A stretch of 8,654 nucleotides of DNA from Deltaproteobacteria bacterium (GCA_030595135.1 JAUVDU010000049.1:1-8654); one strand, 5' to 3'; positions 1 to 7,662 are shown, counted from the stretch's first letter. The notes: a model not told the origin generated them from the sequence alone. A program made the numbers and translations.

Positions 1-1040
1 CAACGCCACGATTTTGATGGTGCAATTGCTGAGTATCGGGCGGTTTTGAAAGAGGTGCCCCAGAATGTGCCGGTCATGTTTAGTCTGGCCAAAGCCCATA
101 TCGGTAATAAGGAGAGTAAAATTGCGCTTGAGCTTTTGCAGAAAGCTTTCGATCTTGATGCCAAAATAGCGCCGATGGCAATCTTGCTGACACGGATCTA
201 CCAACAAGAGGGAAAGTTTGCCAAAGCTTTGGAAACCGTGGAAAAAGCTCTACAGCAAAATCCGGGAAATTCCGAATTGCTGGAAATGACAGCCAGTTTA
301 ATGGTTCGTCGGGGGCGTTCGGCCGATGCCTTGGAGCTCTGTCGCCAGTACTTGGCTAAAATCCTGATAATCCGCAGCTCAATGTCCTTTTAGCCCAGAT
401 TCAGGTTTCAATGCGGGACTTTCCTCCAGCTCAAGAGCGCCTGCTAAAGGTGCTTTCCCAAGATGCCGATAACCGGGCCGCACTCTTTACGCTGGTTCGC
501 CTCGAGCTGCTCAAAGGATCGCCGCAGGAAGCCTTGGCGCATGGTCGGGAGCTTCACGAAAAGGATCCTGAAAACCAGATTTACGCTTTGTTGCTGGCCA
601 ACCTCTATGAACAGACTGGTAACTTCGCTGAAGCCGCCGGGATCTACGGTGAGGTTCTAGCCAAAAACCCGCAATCATTGGTGGCCGCTAACAACTTGGC
701 TTATTATTACGCCGAGCATCAAGCCTCGGTCGAGAATATCGCCAAGGCCAAGGAACTTCTAGAACCGTATCTTGATAAATATCGCGAGGAGCCGGTTTTG
801 ATGGATACCGCAGCTTGGGTTTACTATCGGGCCGGTGAGTATGATAAAGCCCTGGAATTGCTAACCGGGGTTGAAGAGAAGATCAAACAGGTACCCGAAG
901 CCCTCTATCATCTCGGCATGATCAATAAAGAGCTCGGCAACCGGGAAAAGGCCTTAAGCTACTTGCAAGAGGCCCTGGCGAGTGAAAAATTTGTCGCGCC
1001 AAAAGATGCTGAGGCCGCTTTGCAGGAGTTACAGCAGTAA
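1..1040 (+). pseudogene. TPR-repeat protein, 5' partial, frame broken by a 1-base deletion
   Basis: The frame is open from the first base and runs to about 360. It then continues one frame over to the TAA at 1038-1040. Read across the break, about 346 residues are visible, made of TPR-like helix pairs throughout. Examples are GKFAKALETVEKALQQNPGN, GNFAEAAGIYGEVLAKNP and GEYDKALELL. Such repeats are protein-binding scaffolds; no enzymatic domain is seen. The break is at 358-361: GCT AAAA TCC gives a quick stop at 391-393. One more A would give AKNPDNPQLNVLLAQIQVS, an ordinary TPR linker and helix, joining smoothly to MRDFPPAQERLL. An A-run of four instead of five suggests a sequencing or assembly error, or a recent mutation. 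The last repeats (NNLAYYYAEH, then DTAAWVYYRAGEYDKALELL) recall TPR proteins of exopolysaccharide/PEP-CTERM loci, but this is only a loose likeness. The N-terminus and any signal peptide lie outside the window. Confidence 0.8.
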
Positions 1041-1062
1041 AGCCTGCAGATTGTAAAAGCAT

Positions 1063-1097
1063 AAAAAAAGCGGAGTCTTTACGACTCCGCTTTTTTT
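1063..1097. terminator. Bidirectional intrinsic terminator between convergent genes
   Basis: The sequence AAAAAAAGCGGAGTC (1063-1077) pairs perfectly with GACTCCGCTTTTTTT (1083-1097) around the 5-nt loop TTTAC. The GC-rich core is 8 bp. Seven T's follow it on the plus strand, and seven A's (U's on the minus transcript) flank the other side. It lies 22 bp after the TPR gene stop and 22 bp beyond the carB stop. It can therefore end transcription from both directions. Confidence 0.93.
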
Positions 1098-1119
1098 ATG
1101 GATATTGTGACAGTTTCAA

Positions 1120-4100
1120 TCACCCGATATCAGCATGATAGCGTTGCAGGCTTTTAACCTCGCCATGGCCTTTGCGGGTTGCGGCGATGCCTTTGGCGGC
1201 GGCGATAGCGGCCGCCATGGTTGTGATATAGGGAACCTTATATTTAATTGCCGTTTTACGGATATAGGAGTCATCGACCGTACTCAGTTTGCCGCTCGGC
1301 GTATTGACCACCAGTTGGACTTCGTTGTTGGTGATCGCGTCGACAATATTGGGTCGGCCCTCATGGCGTTTAAGAATAATATCAGACTTGATGCCGTTAT
1401 CGGCTAAGAATTGATGGGTTCCTTTGGTTGCTTTAATGGCAAATCCGAGTTCCGAAAAGCGGGTTGCGACTTCAAGGGCTCCTTGGCGATCACGGGATGA
1501 GACCGTTAAAAGCAGGGTTCCTTCGAGGGGCAGAGTTTGGCCGGCTGCTTCCTGGGCTTTGAAAAAAGCGAGGCCGTAGTTGTCGGCTAGACCCAGAACT
1601 TCACCGGTAGAACGCATTTCCGGGCCGAGCAGGGGATCGACTTCGGGGAACATATTAAAAGGAAAAACCGCTTCTTTAACGCCGAAATGGGTTATTGGCC
1701 GACGTTTCAGCTCAAGATTGCGCAATTTCTTGCCGAGCATCACCTCGGTTGCCAATTTTGCCATCGAGATATTACAGATCTTGCTCACCAAAGGGACGGT
1801 GCGGCTGGCGCGGGGGTTGGCTTCAAGGATGTAGACCCGGTCGTCGGCAATCGCGTACTGGATATTCATAAGGCCGACAACTTTCATTTCAATCGCAATT
1901 TTTTTGGTGTACTCCTCGATTGTGTCGATATGGCGCAGAGGGATATTGATCGGTGGGATAACGCAGGCCGAATCGCCGGAGTGAACTCCGGCCAGTTCGA
2001 TATGTTCCATGACCGCCGGGACGAAGGCGTCCTCACCGTCAGCGATGGCATCAGCTTCGGCTTCAATCGCATTTTCGAGGAATTTGTCAACCAGAATCGG
2101 CCGTTCCGGGGTGACATCGGTAGCTTTTTCAACATACTCGCGCAGCATCTCCTGATCATGAACCACCTCCATCCCCCGGCCGCCAAGGACGTAAGAGGGG
2201 CGGACGATCAGGGGGTAACCGATTCTTCCGGCGATCTCTAAAGCTTCATCCAGAGTGCTGGCCATGCCCGCTTCCGGCTGCGGGATGCCGAGTTTTTTCA
2301 TCATCTGGTTGAATTGATCACGATCTTCGGCGAGATCGATGGTTTTCGGTGAGGTGCCCAAGATTTTGACCCCGGCCTTTTCCAGCTCGGATGCCAGGTT
2401 GAGCGGTGTCTGTCCCCCAAACTGGCAGACGGCACCCTCCGGTTTCTCTTTGTCGTAGATCGCGAGAACATCTTCGACTGTCAGGGGCTCAAAGTAGAGT
2501 TTGTCGGAGGTGTCATAGTCAGTCGAGACGGTTTCCGGATTGCAGTTGACCATGATGGTCTCATAGCCGGCTTCGCGCAGAGCAAAGGCGGCATGAACAC
2601 AACAATAATCAAACTCAATCCCCTGGCCGATACGGTTGGGGCCGCCGCCTAAAATCATAATTTTGCGATTTTTACTGACGGAAACCTTGTCCGGTGCATT
2701 ATACGTGGAGAAATAGTAGGCCGCATCTTCAACCCCGCTGACCGGAACCGGTTCCCAGGCTTCATTGAGGCCAAGTCCTAAACGTTTTTCACGGATTACG
2801 GTTTCCGACAGATCCAGGATTGAAGCTAGATATTTGTCGGCAAAGCCATCCTTTTTGGCTTCTTTAAGAAGCTCGTCCGGTGGCAGCGAACCTTTAAATT
2901 GGAGAATTTTTTCTTCGAGTTGCACGAGCTCCTGCATCTGTTCAAGAAACCAGGCCTTGATATGGGTGAGTTGATGCAGGTTCGCAATTGTCGCCCCTTT
3001 ACGCAGGGCTTCATAAATAATGAAATGGCGCTCGCTGCTCGGTTCATGCAATTTTTCCAACAGTTCTTCAAGGCTTTTTTTATTGAAATCCTTGGCAAAA
3101 CCGAGGCCGGGGCGGCCGTTTTCGAGTGAACGAATCGCCTTTTGGAATGACTCTTTGTAGTTTTTGCCGATACTCATGACCTCGCCGACAGCTCGCATCT
3201 GGGTGCCGAGGCGATCTTCAACGTCTTTGAATTTTTCAAAGGCCCAACGGGCAAATTTGACGACAACGTAATCTCCGTAGGGGCTGTATTTCTCTAAAGT
3301 GCCGAGCCTCCAGTAAGGGATTTCGTCCAACGTCAGGCCGCAGGCGAGCATGGCTGAGATCAAGGCGATGGGAAAGCCGGTGGCTTTGGAGGCCAGAGCC
3401 GACGAACGCGAGGTTCGGGGATTGATCTCGATAACCACGACTCTTCCGGTTTCCGGGTCATGCGCGAACTGGACGTTGGTGCCGCCGATAACTTCAATCG
3501 CATCAACGATATCGTAAGAGTATTTTTGCAGACGATCCTGGAGCTCCTTCGAGATCGTCAGCATCGGGGCGGTACAGAAAGAATCGCCGGTATGAACCCC
3601 CATGGCGTCGACATTTTCAATAAAGCAGACCGTAATCTTTTGGTTTTTGGCGTCGCGGACAACTTCAAGTTCGAGTTCTTCCCAGCCTAAGACCGACTCC
3701 TCGACCAAAATCTGGCTTACTGGGCTCGCGGCCAGCCCCCGGGTTGCGAGGGTCTTAAATTCATCCTTATTGTAGGCAAATCCGCCGCCGGTGCCACCCA
3801 TCGTGTAGGCGGGTCGAATAACTACCGGCAGTCCCATCTTTTCAACAATCGCTTCAGCTTCCTTGAGGTTGGTGGCAATATCACTGCGTGCGACTTCGAT
3901 GCCGAGACGGGCCATCGTATTCTTGAACTCCTGGCGATCTTCACCGCGTTCAATGGCATCGATATTGACGCCGATAACTTTGACTCCATATTGTTCAAGA
4001 ACACCTTCTCGGGAAAGGGCAAAAGAGAGATTTAAGGCGGTTTGACCGCCGAGATTGGGGAGCAGGGCGTCAGGCCGCTCTTTGGCGATAATCTCGGTTA

Positions 4101-4320
4101 TGGTGGCGAGGTTTAAAGGCTCGATATAGGTGACATCGGCAACCGTTGGGTCGGTCATAATCGTGGCCGGATTGGAGTTGACCAGCACAATTTCGTAACC
4201 GAGCCCTTTTAAAGCCTTGCAGGCTTGGGTGCCGGAGTAGTCAAACTCGCAGGCCTGACCAATAACGATGGGCCCGGAACCGATAATCAGAATTTTGTTG
4301 ATATCCTCGCGTTTGGGCAT
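1120..4320 (-). CDS. carB: Carbamoyl-phosphate synthase large subunit
   Basis: CarB makes carbamoyl phosphate from bicarbonate, ATP and ammonia, the ammonia being supplied by the CarA glutaminase subunit. The product feeds arginine and pyrimidine synthesis in the cytoplasm. The protein has 1066 residues, against 1073 in E. coli. The first half starts MPKREDINKILIIGSGPIVI and has the ATP-grasp signatures MGGTGGGFAYN (174-184) and EINPRTSRSSALASK (298-312). The oligomerisation region spans about 404-550. The second half restarts at KIMILGGGPNRIGQGIEFDY (553-572), with LGGRGMEVV (712-720) and EANPRASRTVPLVSK (833-847). The C-terminal MGS-like allosteric domain starts near 935 and includes ATKGTHQFLADNGI and NTPSGK. 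No key residue appears missing. The start ATG is preceded by AGGAGA (4326-4331), 5 nt away. No carA is adjacent: the gene upstream is a zinc-ribbon gene 112 bp away, so carB probably has its own promoter. Confidence 0.98.
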   Translation of the reverse strand: MPKREDINKILIIGSGPIVIGQACEFDYSGTQACKALKGLGYEIVLVNSNPATIMTDPTVADVTYIEPLNLATITEIIAKERPDALLPNLGGQTALNLSFALSREGVLEQYGVKVIGVNIDAIERGEDRQEFKNTMARLGIEVARSDIATNLKEAEAIVEKMGLPVVIRPAYTMGGTGGGFAYNKDEFKTLATRGLAASPVSQILVEESVLGWEELELEVVRDAKNQKITVCFIENVDAMGVHTGDSFCTAPMLTISKELQDRLQKYSYDIVDAIEVIGGTNVQFAHDPETGRVVVIEINPRTSRSSALASKATGFPIALISAMLACGLTLDEIPYWRLGTLEKYSPYGDYVVVKFARWAFEKFKDVEDRLGTQMRAVGEVMSIGKNYKESFQKAIRSLENGRPGLGFAKDFNKKSLEELLEKLHEPSSERHFIIYEALRKGATIANLHQLTHIKAWFLEQMQELVQLEEKILQFKGSLPPDELLKEAKKDGFADKYLASILDLSETVIREKRLGLGLNEAWEPVPVSGVEDAAYYFSTYNAPDKVSVSKNRKIMILGGGPNRIGQGIEFDYCCVHAAFALREAGYETIMVNCNPETVSTDYDTSDKLYFEPLTVEDVLAIYDKEKPEGAVCQFGGQTPLNLASELEKAGVKILGTSPKTIDLAEDRDQFNQMMKKLGIPQPEAGMASTLDEALEIAGRIGYPLIVRPSYVLGGRGMEVVHDQEMLREYVEKATDVTPERPILVDKFLENAIEAEADAIADGEDAFVPAVMEHIELAGVHSGDSACVIPPINIPLRHIDTIEEYTKKIAIEMKVVGLMNIQYAIADDRVYILEANPRASRTVPLVSKICNISMAKLATEVMLGKKLRNLELKRRPITHFGVKEAVFPFNMFPEVDPLLGPEMRSTGEVLGLADNYGLAFFKAQEAAGQTLPLEGTLLLTVSSRDRQGALEVATRFSELGFAIKATKGTHQFLADNGIKSDIILKRHEGRPNIVDAITNNEVQLVVNTPSGKLSTVDDSYIRKTAIKYKVPYITTMAAAIAAAKGIAATRKGHGEVKSLQRYHADIG

Positions 4321-4347
4321 GAGTCTCTCCTGAAAAGTATGAAAAGG

Positions 4348-4367
4348 TTAATTGTTATAACGGTTAA
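4348..4367. promoter_or_regulatory. Imperfect palindrome upstream of carB, possible operator
   Basis: The 20-bp sequence TTAATTGTTATAACGGTTAA is symmetric around a perfect GTTATAAC core (4354-4361), with two G·T mismatches in the arms. A GGTTAA direct repeat also occurs at 4346-4351 and 4362-4367. It lies 28 bp before the carB ATG and downstream of the candidate promoter, a place where a repressor could act. It does not match an ArgR box that I recognise. AT-rich leader DNA can produce such symmetry by chance. Confidence 0.25.
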
Positions 4368-4407
4368 GGACTTCGAATAATTGGGTTGCGGACAAAAATC
4401 GCCTTTA

Positions 4408-4436
4408 GTACTAACCCTCGGTTGAACGTTTGTCAA
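4408..4436 (-). promoter_or_regulatory. Candidate sigma-70-type promoter of carB
   Basis: On the minus strand a perfect TTGACA -35 box (4436-4431) is followed, after 17 bp, by TAGTAC (4413-4408). The latter is a weak -10 box matching TATAAT at three of six positions. The -35 box overlaps the stop codon of the zinc-ribbon gene. The start of transcription would give a leader of roughly 80 nt. No terminator hairpin separates the two genes, so read-through from the chaperone operon is also possible. Confidence 0.35.
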
Positions 4437-4756
4437 TCTTTTCGGCTAATCTTTTCAGCCACTTTATACCAGTGATCGGCATTTTCATAGTCTGCGCTTA
4501 AAAGAGCCGCCAGAAATGCGAGTTGTGCGGTTTCCGGCTGCCGGCGCAGTTCCCAGGATATGCGAGCTTGTTCCAGCGCGCCGGCACCATTACCGGCGGC
4601 CAATAATTGTTGGCCGGCAATGTAGGTTCCGGCGGCAGCGTCGGTGATCTCTCGCAAACTGTCAAGTTCGCATTGGCAACGACTGCATTGGCTCAGAGTG
4701 GCTAATCTGGCTGAGGCTTGCTCTTTCCTGCAGGCCGGGCATGATATCTCCCACAT
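4433..4756 (-). CDS. Small zinc-ribbon protein with helical, TPR-like tail
   Basis: This 107-residue protein is not assigned to a named family. The N-terminus has a treble-cysteine/zinc-ribbon pattern, CPAC (6-9) and CSRC (24-27) with a further Cys at 29, which should bind one Zn2+. Residues about 38-102 are alanine- and leucine-rich helices. The stretch TYIAGQQLLAAGNGAGALEQ, followed by SWELRRQPETAQLAFLAALL, reads like one or two TPR-type hairpins. There is no signal peptide or membrane segment, so it is probably cytosolic. It is the last gene of the chaperone operon, 35 bp after the Hsp70 stop. AAAGGAG (4769-4775) precedes the ATG with a rather long 12-nt spacer. Zinc ribbons in chaperone settings (DnaJ is the known case) can bind unfolded clients. 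A substrate or adaptor role here is inference from context only. Confidence 0.8.
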   Translation of the reverse strand: MWEISCPACRKEQASARLATLSQCSRCQCELDSLREITDAAAGTYIAGQQLLAAGNGAGALEQARISWELRRQPETAQLAFLAALLSADYENADHWYKVAEKISRKD

Positions 4757-4791
4757 GATCGTTTTTTTCTCCTTTCCCTTTTGATGAACTC

Positions 4792-6558
4792 TTAATCTTC
4801 GAGATAAAAAAGCAGGTCGGAGAGGGATTCGCAGGCCTGCTCAAGTTTTGGCCAATCCCTGTTACTGAGTGCTTCGCGGCTGGTTTCGAGTAGATTCTTG
4901 ATCTCCAGAGCATCATCTTCATCAATCTGCGGGATAAGTTTTTCGGCTCTTCTTCTAAGATCACGGGCGCTGCTGATTATGGTTTTATCAGCATCAGTTC
5001 CGGGCTCTGTCTCCGCTGGATTTTTTCCTGGCTGTAAACCTTCAAAGCCCGGCTCCTGTCTCTGTTCATCAAAAAAACCAGCTAATTTTTTCAGAGAGTT
5101 AAGGGATTCGAAGTTCTGCACCAGATTGTTGGTTTCCATGCGGACGGTTTTCGAAAGGTTGCTGCATTTCTCCGCCGCCGTGACTTCAAGAATGCCGTTT
5201 AAATCAAGTTTTAGATTGAGCGTTATCGGGCTTCCCGGAGGCACTTGACTGAGTCCCTCGATCAGGAAATTGCCCACCGGGATATTATTTTCCACATGCG
5301 GTTCTTCACCTTGATAGATTTCGACACTGACCGCTTCCTGGTTGTCATACATAGTGTGAAAGACTTCACTTTTTTGGGTCGGTAACGGGGTGTTACGTTT
5401 TATGATCGGGACAAACAGGCCGATCTGTAATGACCCCTGAGCGTTGCTGGCGGCGCTGGTGCCGAAGGTGTAGGGGGTAATATCGACTAAAATGGCGTCG
5501 CTTTTGTGACCGCTGATTATCCCGCCCTGGATTGCGGCACCCATGGCAACGATCAGATTCGGATCGATCTCATGGTGTACCGGAGCTCCAAAAGTTTCTT
5601 CGAGCATCGTCTGGATTAAGGGGGTGCGTGAACTGCCGCCGACCAGCATGATTCGGTTCAGAGCTCCGGGCAAAAGGGCGGCATCACGCAGGCAGGCGTG
5701 GATGCAGTCGATGGTTTTATTGAGTAACGGATAGATCATGGCCTCGTAATCGTGGCGCGAGATCTCTATTTCAAGGTGATGTTTGTCGTCAATATACTCT
5801 TCCCTGACGGTCGTGAAGGGCTGGCTGGAAAGTTCAATTTTGGCTTTTTCAAGGGTTTGCCATAAACGATTTTTGGTTCGGCTGTTTTTGCGTAGATCAA
5901 CATTGTGCAGCTCTTGAAAATGGTCGGCTACGTGGTTAATCAGGAGTTCGTCAAAATCATCACCCCCGAGATGGGTGTCGCCGTGGCTGGCTTTAACTTC
6001 AACAATATCATCTTCGATTACGACCAGGGAGACATCAAAGGTGCCGCCGCCAAGGTCGTAAACTAAAATAGTCTGGTTCTCTTGATGAGTAACATCGTAA
6101 GCTAAGGCCGCCGCCGTTGGTTCATTGATAATCCGCTTAACCGTTAAACCGGCGAGTTCACCGGCCAATTTAGTGGCATTTCGCTGATGATCATCAAAAT
6201 AGGCGGGTACGGTGATCACGGTTTCATCAATCTCCTGACCAAGAAATTCTTCGGCCGCTTTTTTTAATTCCCGCAAGATTAAAGCCGAGATCTCCTCCGG
6301 GCTGAATTGGCGGCCGCCCATTAAAACGGCAGTTTTTTCTCCCATAAGTCGTTTGATTGAGAGAATCGTTGATTCGGGCCGCAATGCCATCTGATTTTTG
6401 GCGCTCTGGCCGACCAGGAGCTCACCTTGATCGTCAAGGCCGACACAGGAGGGCATAAATTGCTCTCCATTTACAGGGATGATCCGGGGTTGATTGTCTA
6501 CGATCAACGCCACCTCAGAGTTGGTAGTGCCCAGATCAATACCGATAATATTTTTCAT
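4792..6558 (-). CDS. HscC-like Hsp70 (DnaK-family) chaperone
   Basis: This is an ATP-driven peptide-binding chaperone of 588 residues, against about 638 in DnaK and 556 in E. coli HscC. The ATPase domain (about 1-355) has GIDLGTTNS (6-14), the catalytic Lys in SIKRLMG (K69), NEPTAAALAY (145-154), YDLGGGTFDVS (167-177) and the adenosine motif LVGGSSRTPL (305-314). The linker AILVDITPYTFG (355-366) keeps the acidic residue used in allostery. The substrate domain covers about 360-475. A poorly conserved, acidic and proline-containing stretch (about 498-525) leads to a short lid (about 528-585). There is no DnaK-like charged C-terminal tail. After K69 the ATPase domain is about 24 residues shorter than DnaK. 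That shortening, together with PIIKRNTPLP and the nearby EIYQGEEPHVENN, resembles HscC more than DnaK. AAAGGA (6567-6572) lies 8 nt before the ATG. The start overlaps the stop of the GrpE-like gene as ATGA. Confidence 0.95.
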   Translation of the reverse strand: MKNIIGIDLGTTNSEVALIVDNQPRIIPVNGEQFMPSCVGLDDQGELLVGQSAKNQMALRPESTILSIKRLMGEKTAVLMGGRQFSPEEISALILRELKKAAEEFLGQEIDETVITVPAYFDDHQRNATKLAGELAGLTVKRIINEPTAAALAYDVTHQENQTILVYDLGGGTFDVSLVVIEDDIVEVKASHGDTHLGGDDFDELLINHVADHFQELHNVDLRKNSRTKNRLWQTLEKAKIELSSQPFTTVREEYIDDKHHLEIEISRHDYEAMIYPLLNKTIDCIHACLRDAALLPGALNRIMLVGGSSRTPLIQTMLEETFGAPVHHEIDPNLIVAMGAAIQGGIISGHKSDAILVDITPYTFGTSAASNAQGSLQIGLFVPIIKRNTPLPTQKSEVFHTMYDNQEAVSVEIYQGEEPHVENNIPVGNFLIEGLSQVPPGSPITLNLKLDLNGILEVTAAEKCSNLSKTVRMETNNLVQNFESLNSLKKLAGFFDEQRQEPGFEGLQPGKNPAETEPGTDADKTIISSARDLRRRAEKLIPQIDEDDALEIKNLLETSREALSNRDWPKLEQACESLSDLLFYLED

Positions 6559-7364
6559 CTTTTAATTCCTTTAATCCTTTCCTGTAAATCGCAGCCCCGG
6601 TTGACGATAACTTCCGCTAATTTCAAAGTTTGCTCATGGAAACTGTAGCCTGCGGATAGTTCCTGGACAACCTCATCGGCGGCAATTTCGGGGCGGTTAA
6701 CAACCTCAATTGCGGTCATGGTGGTTGGGTTAAACTTCTCTCCCTGGCAAACCAGGCGGCTGACGCCCTCTTTTTCGAGGAGGGCCAAAAAATGTTTTTC
6801 GAGAATTTCAAGGCCTTGGGCGAGTCTGTTTTGTTGCTCTTCTAACTCGGCAAAATGGTGTTGTCGCTGCCAGAAAGATCTCTTGGGCCGGGCCTGTTCA
6901 AGATGTTCCTGGAGGCGTAAAAAACGTTTGTAGATCTCGACCAGCGGGAGAAAAAGCCGACGTTTGTCTTGTAGTTCGCTCAGATTGCGAGCGCTATCTT
7001 GTTGATCGAGGCGCCGATTGATCTGTTGCATAAGCCTGGAAAAATCTTCCAATGTGTCGGCGAAATGGGTGGTTGAATCGTGATTGCGATGGAAACTTTT
7101 ACGAAATTCATGGCGCAGAGCACAAAGTTCGCGGTAGAAAGAGTAGAGGTCGGTAGTTTCGCTTTCAGTTGCCGACTCGCTATTATTTTTCGCTGTTTCC
7201 GCTTCCGCTTCCGGTAGCCGGTTGAGCCAGGTGTGAAAATTTTCTTCAATCTGGCGCTTTCGCAATTGATCTTGAGTCGGTTCAAAGGTATTTTTTGCGA
7301 AGAAATCTTCGGTTTCAGGGGTTTCATCGCTTATCTCGAATGGGGTTAGCGGTCTTTCATGCAT
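6555..7364 (-). CDS. GrpE-like protein, putative nucleotide-exchange partner of the Hsp70
   Basis: This 269-residue protein is longer than a typical GrpE (about 190-200). The N-terminal third is acidic and probably disordered (1-70). Residues about 73-195 are strongly helical and charged, including RLFLPLVEIYKRFLRLQEHL (136-155), which parallels the GrpE segment LLPVLDNLERAL. The C-terminus matches the GrpE beta-domain in order and spacing: EKEGVSRLVCQGEKFNPTTM (197-216), then AIEVVNRPEIAADEVVQELS (218-237), GYSFHEQTLKLAEVIVN (239-255). GrpE has (G)E.FDP..H.A, then E....G.V.......GY...R.LRPA.V.V. The usual His and the R-P-A motif are altered here. GrpE dimers push ADP off Hsp70, and the same role is inferred. 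The ATG lies inside the J-like gene (19-bp overlap), and its stop overlaps the Hsp70 start, so the three proteins are translationally linked. Plain annotation pipelines may call this hypothetical. Confidence 0.75.
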   Translation of the reverse strand: MHERPLTPFEISDETPETEDFFAKNTFEPTQDQLRKRQIEENFHTWLNRLPEAEAETAKNNSESATESETTDLYSFYRELCALRHEFRKSFHRNHDSTTHFADTLEDFSRLMQQINRRLDQQDSARNLSELQDKRRLFLPLVEIYKRFLRLQEHLEQARPKRSFWQRQHHFAELEEQQNRLAQGLEILEKHFLALLEKEGVSRLVCQGEKFNPTTMTAIEVVNRPEIAADEVVQELSAGYSFHEQTLKLAEVIVNRGCDLQERIKGIKR

Positions 7365-7657
7365 AGTTTCAGATACTCCCGCATGGCGGCTAATGATGGA
7401 GGTTGGCGAAGCCCTGCCAGCGTTCGGGGCTGGCGCAGGGTGTCGATCGGACTTGCCGCGCCCGGATCTTTGTCCAGTAAAAGGTAGTCGAAGCGTTTTT
7501 TTTCGGTTTTGACAAGTTCGTAAGCTTCGCTTATCTCTCGAAAATGTTCCGGGAAATGTTCCGGAGGAAACTCTTTGATCTTGTCAAGATAGGCGCGGCG
7601 CGCCTGCTGGTCATCGCAATTTGGAACAAGCTCTAGTATTTCATAAGGGTTGTGCAT
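7346..7657 (-). CDS. Small J-domain-like protein lacking the HPD motif
   Basis: This 103-residue protein is nearly all J-domain. NPYEILELVPNCDDQQARRA (3-22) matches J helices I-II (compare YYEVLGV...ASEEEIKKAY). Helix III is HFREISEAYELVKTEKKRFDYLL (38-60). In the loop that normally carries HPD the sequence is FPPEHFPEHF, so HPD is replaced by PPE (31-33). HPD is needed for J-proteins to trigger Hsp70 ATP hydrolysis, so this one must work differently or only tether the chaperone. The tail holds two related 9-residue units (LRQPRTLAG, LRQPPSLAA). I chose the ATG at 7655-7657 because GAGGA lies 5 nt upstream. The ATG at 7667-7669 would add four residues, but its nearest purine-rich site is only 1 nt away. 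The gene sits directly upstream of the GrpE-like and Hsp70 genes. Confidence 0.85.
   Translation of the reverse strand: MHNPYEILELVPNCDDQQARRAYLDKIKEFPPEHFPEHFREISEAYELVKTEKKRFDYLLLDKDPGAASPIDTLRQPRTLAGLRQPPSLAAMREYLKLCMKDR
7385..7438 (-). repeat. Two 9-residue units in the tail of the J-like protein
   Basis: The codons encode LRQPRTLAG followed directly by LRQPPSLAA. The two units differ at several synonymous positions (CTG CGC CAG CCC against CTT CGC CAA CCT), so the peptide likeness is older than a recent slip duplication. It may be a short linear motif in two copies. Confidence 0.5.
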
Positions 7658-7662
7658 CTTTT

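Noticed and set aside
352..372. Programmed ribosomal frameshift in the TPR gene
   Set aside because: The site GCTAAAATCC has no standard X-XXY-YYZ slippery heptamer, and I see no strong following hairpin or internal Shine-Dalgarno. A one-base deletion explains it more simply.
411..1040. A separate gene starting at the ATG at 411
   Set aside because: The TPR pattern continues upstream of the ATG in the same frame (NPDNPQLNVLLAQIQVS), so this is the downstream half of one broken gene.
1687..2241. A 184-codon open frame on the plus strand inside carB, along with several shorter ones there
   Set aside because: They lie antisense to a strongly conserved carB, have no family resemblance or clear ribosome site, and are by-products of carB codon use.
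4662..4964. A 100-codon minus-strand frame spanning the Hsp70 3' end and the zinc-ribbon gene
   Set aside because: It overlaps two better-supported genes in another frame, and its composition has no recognisable protein pattern.
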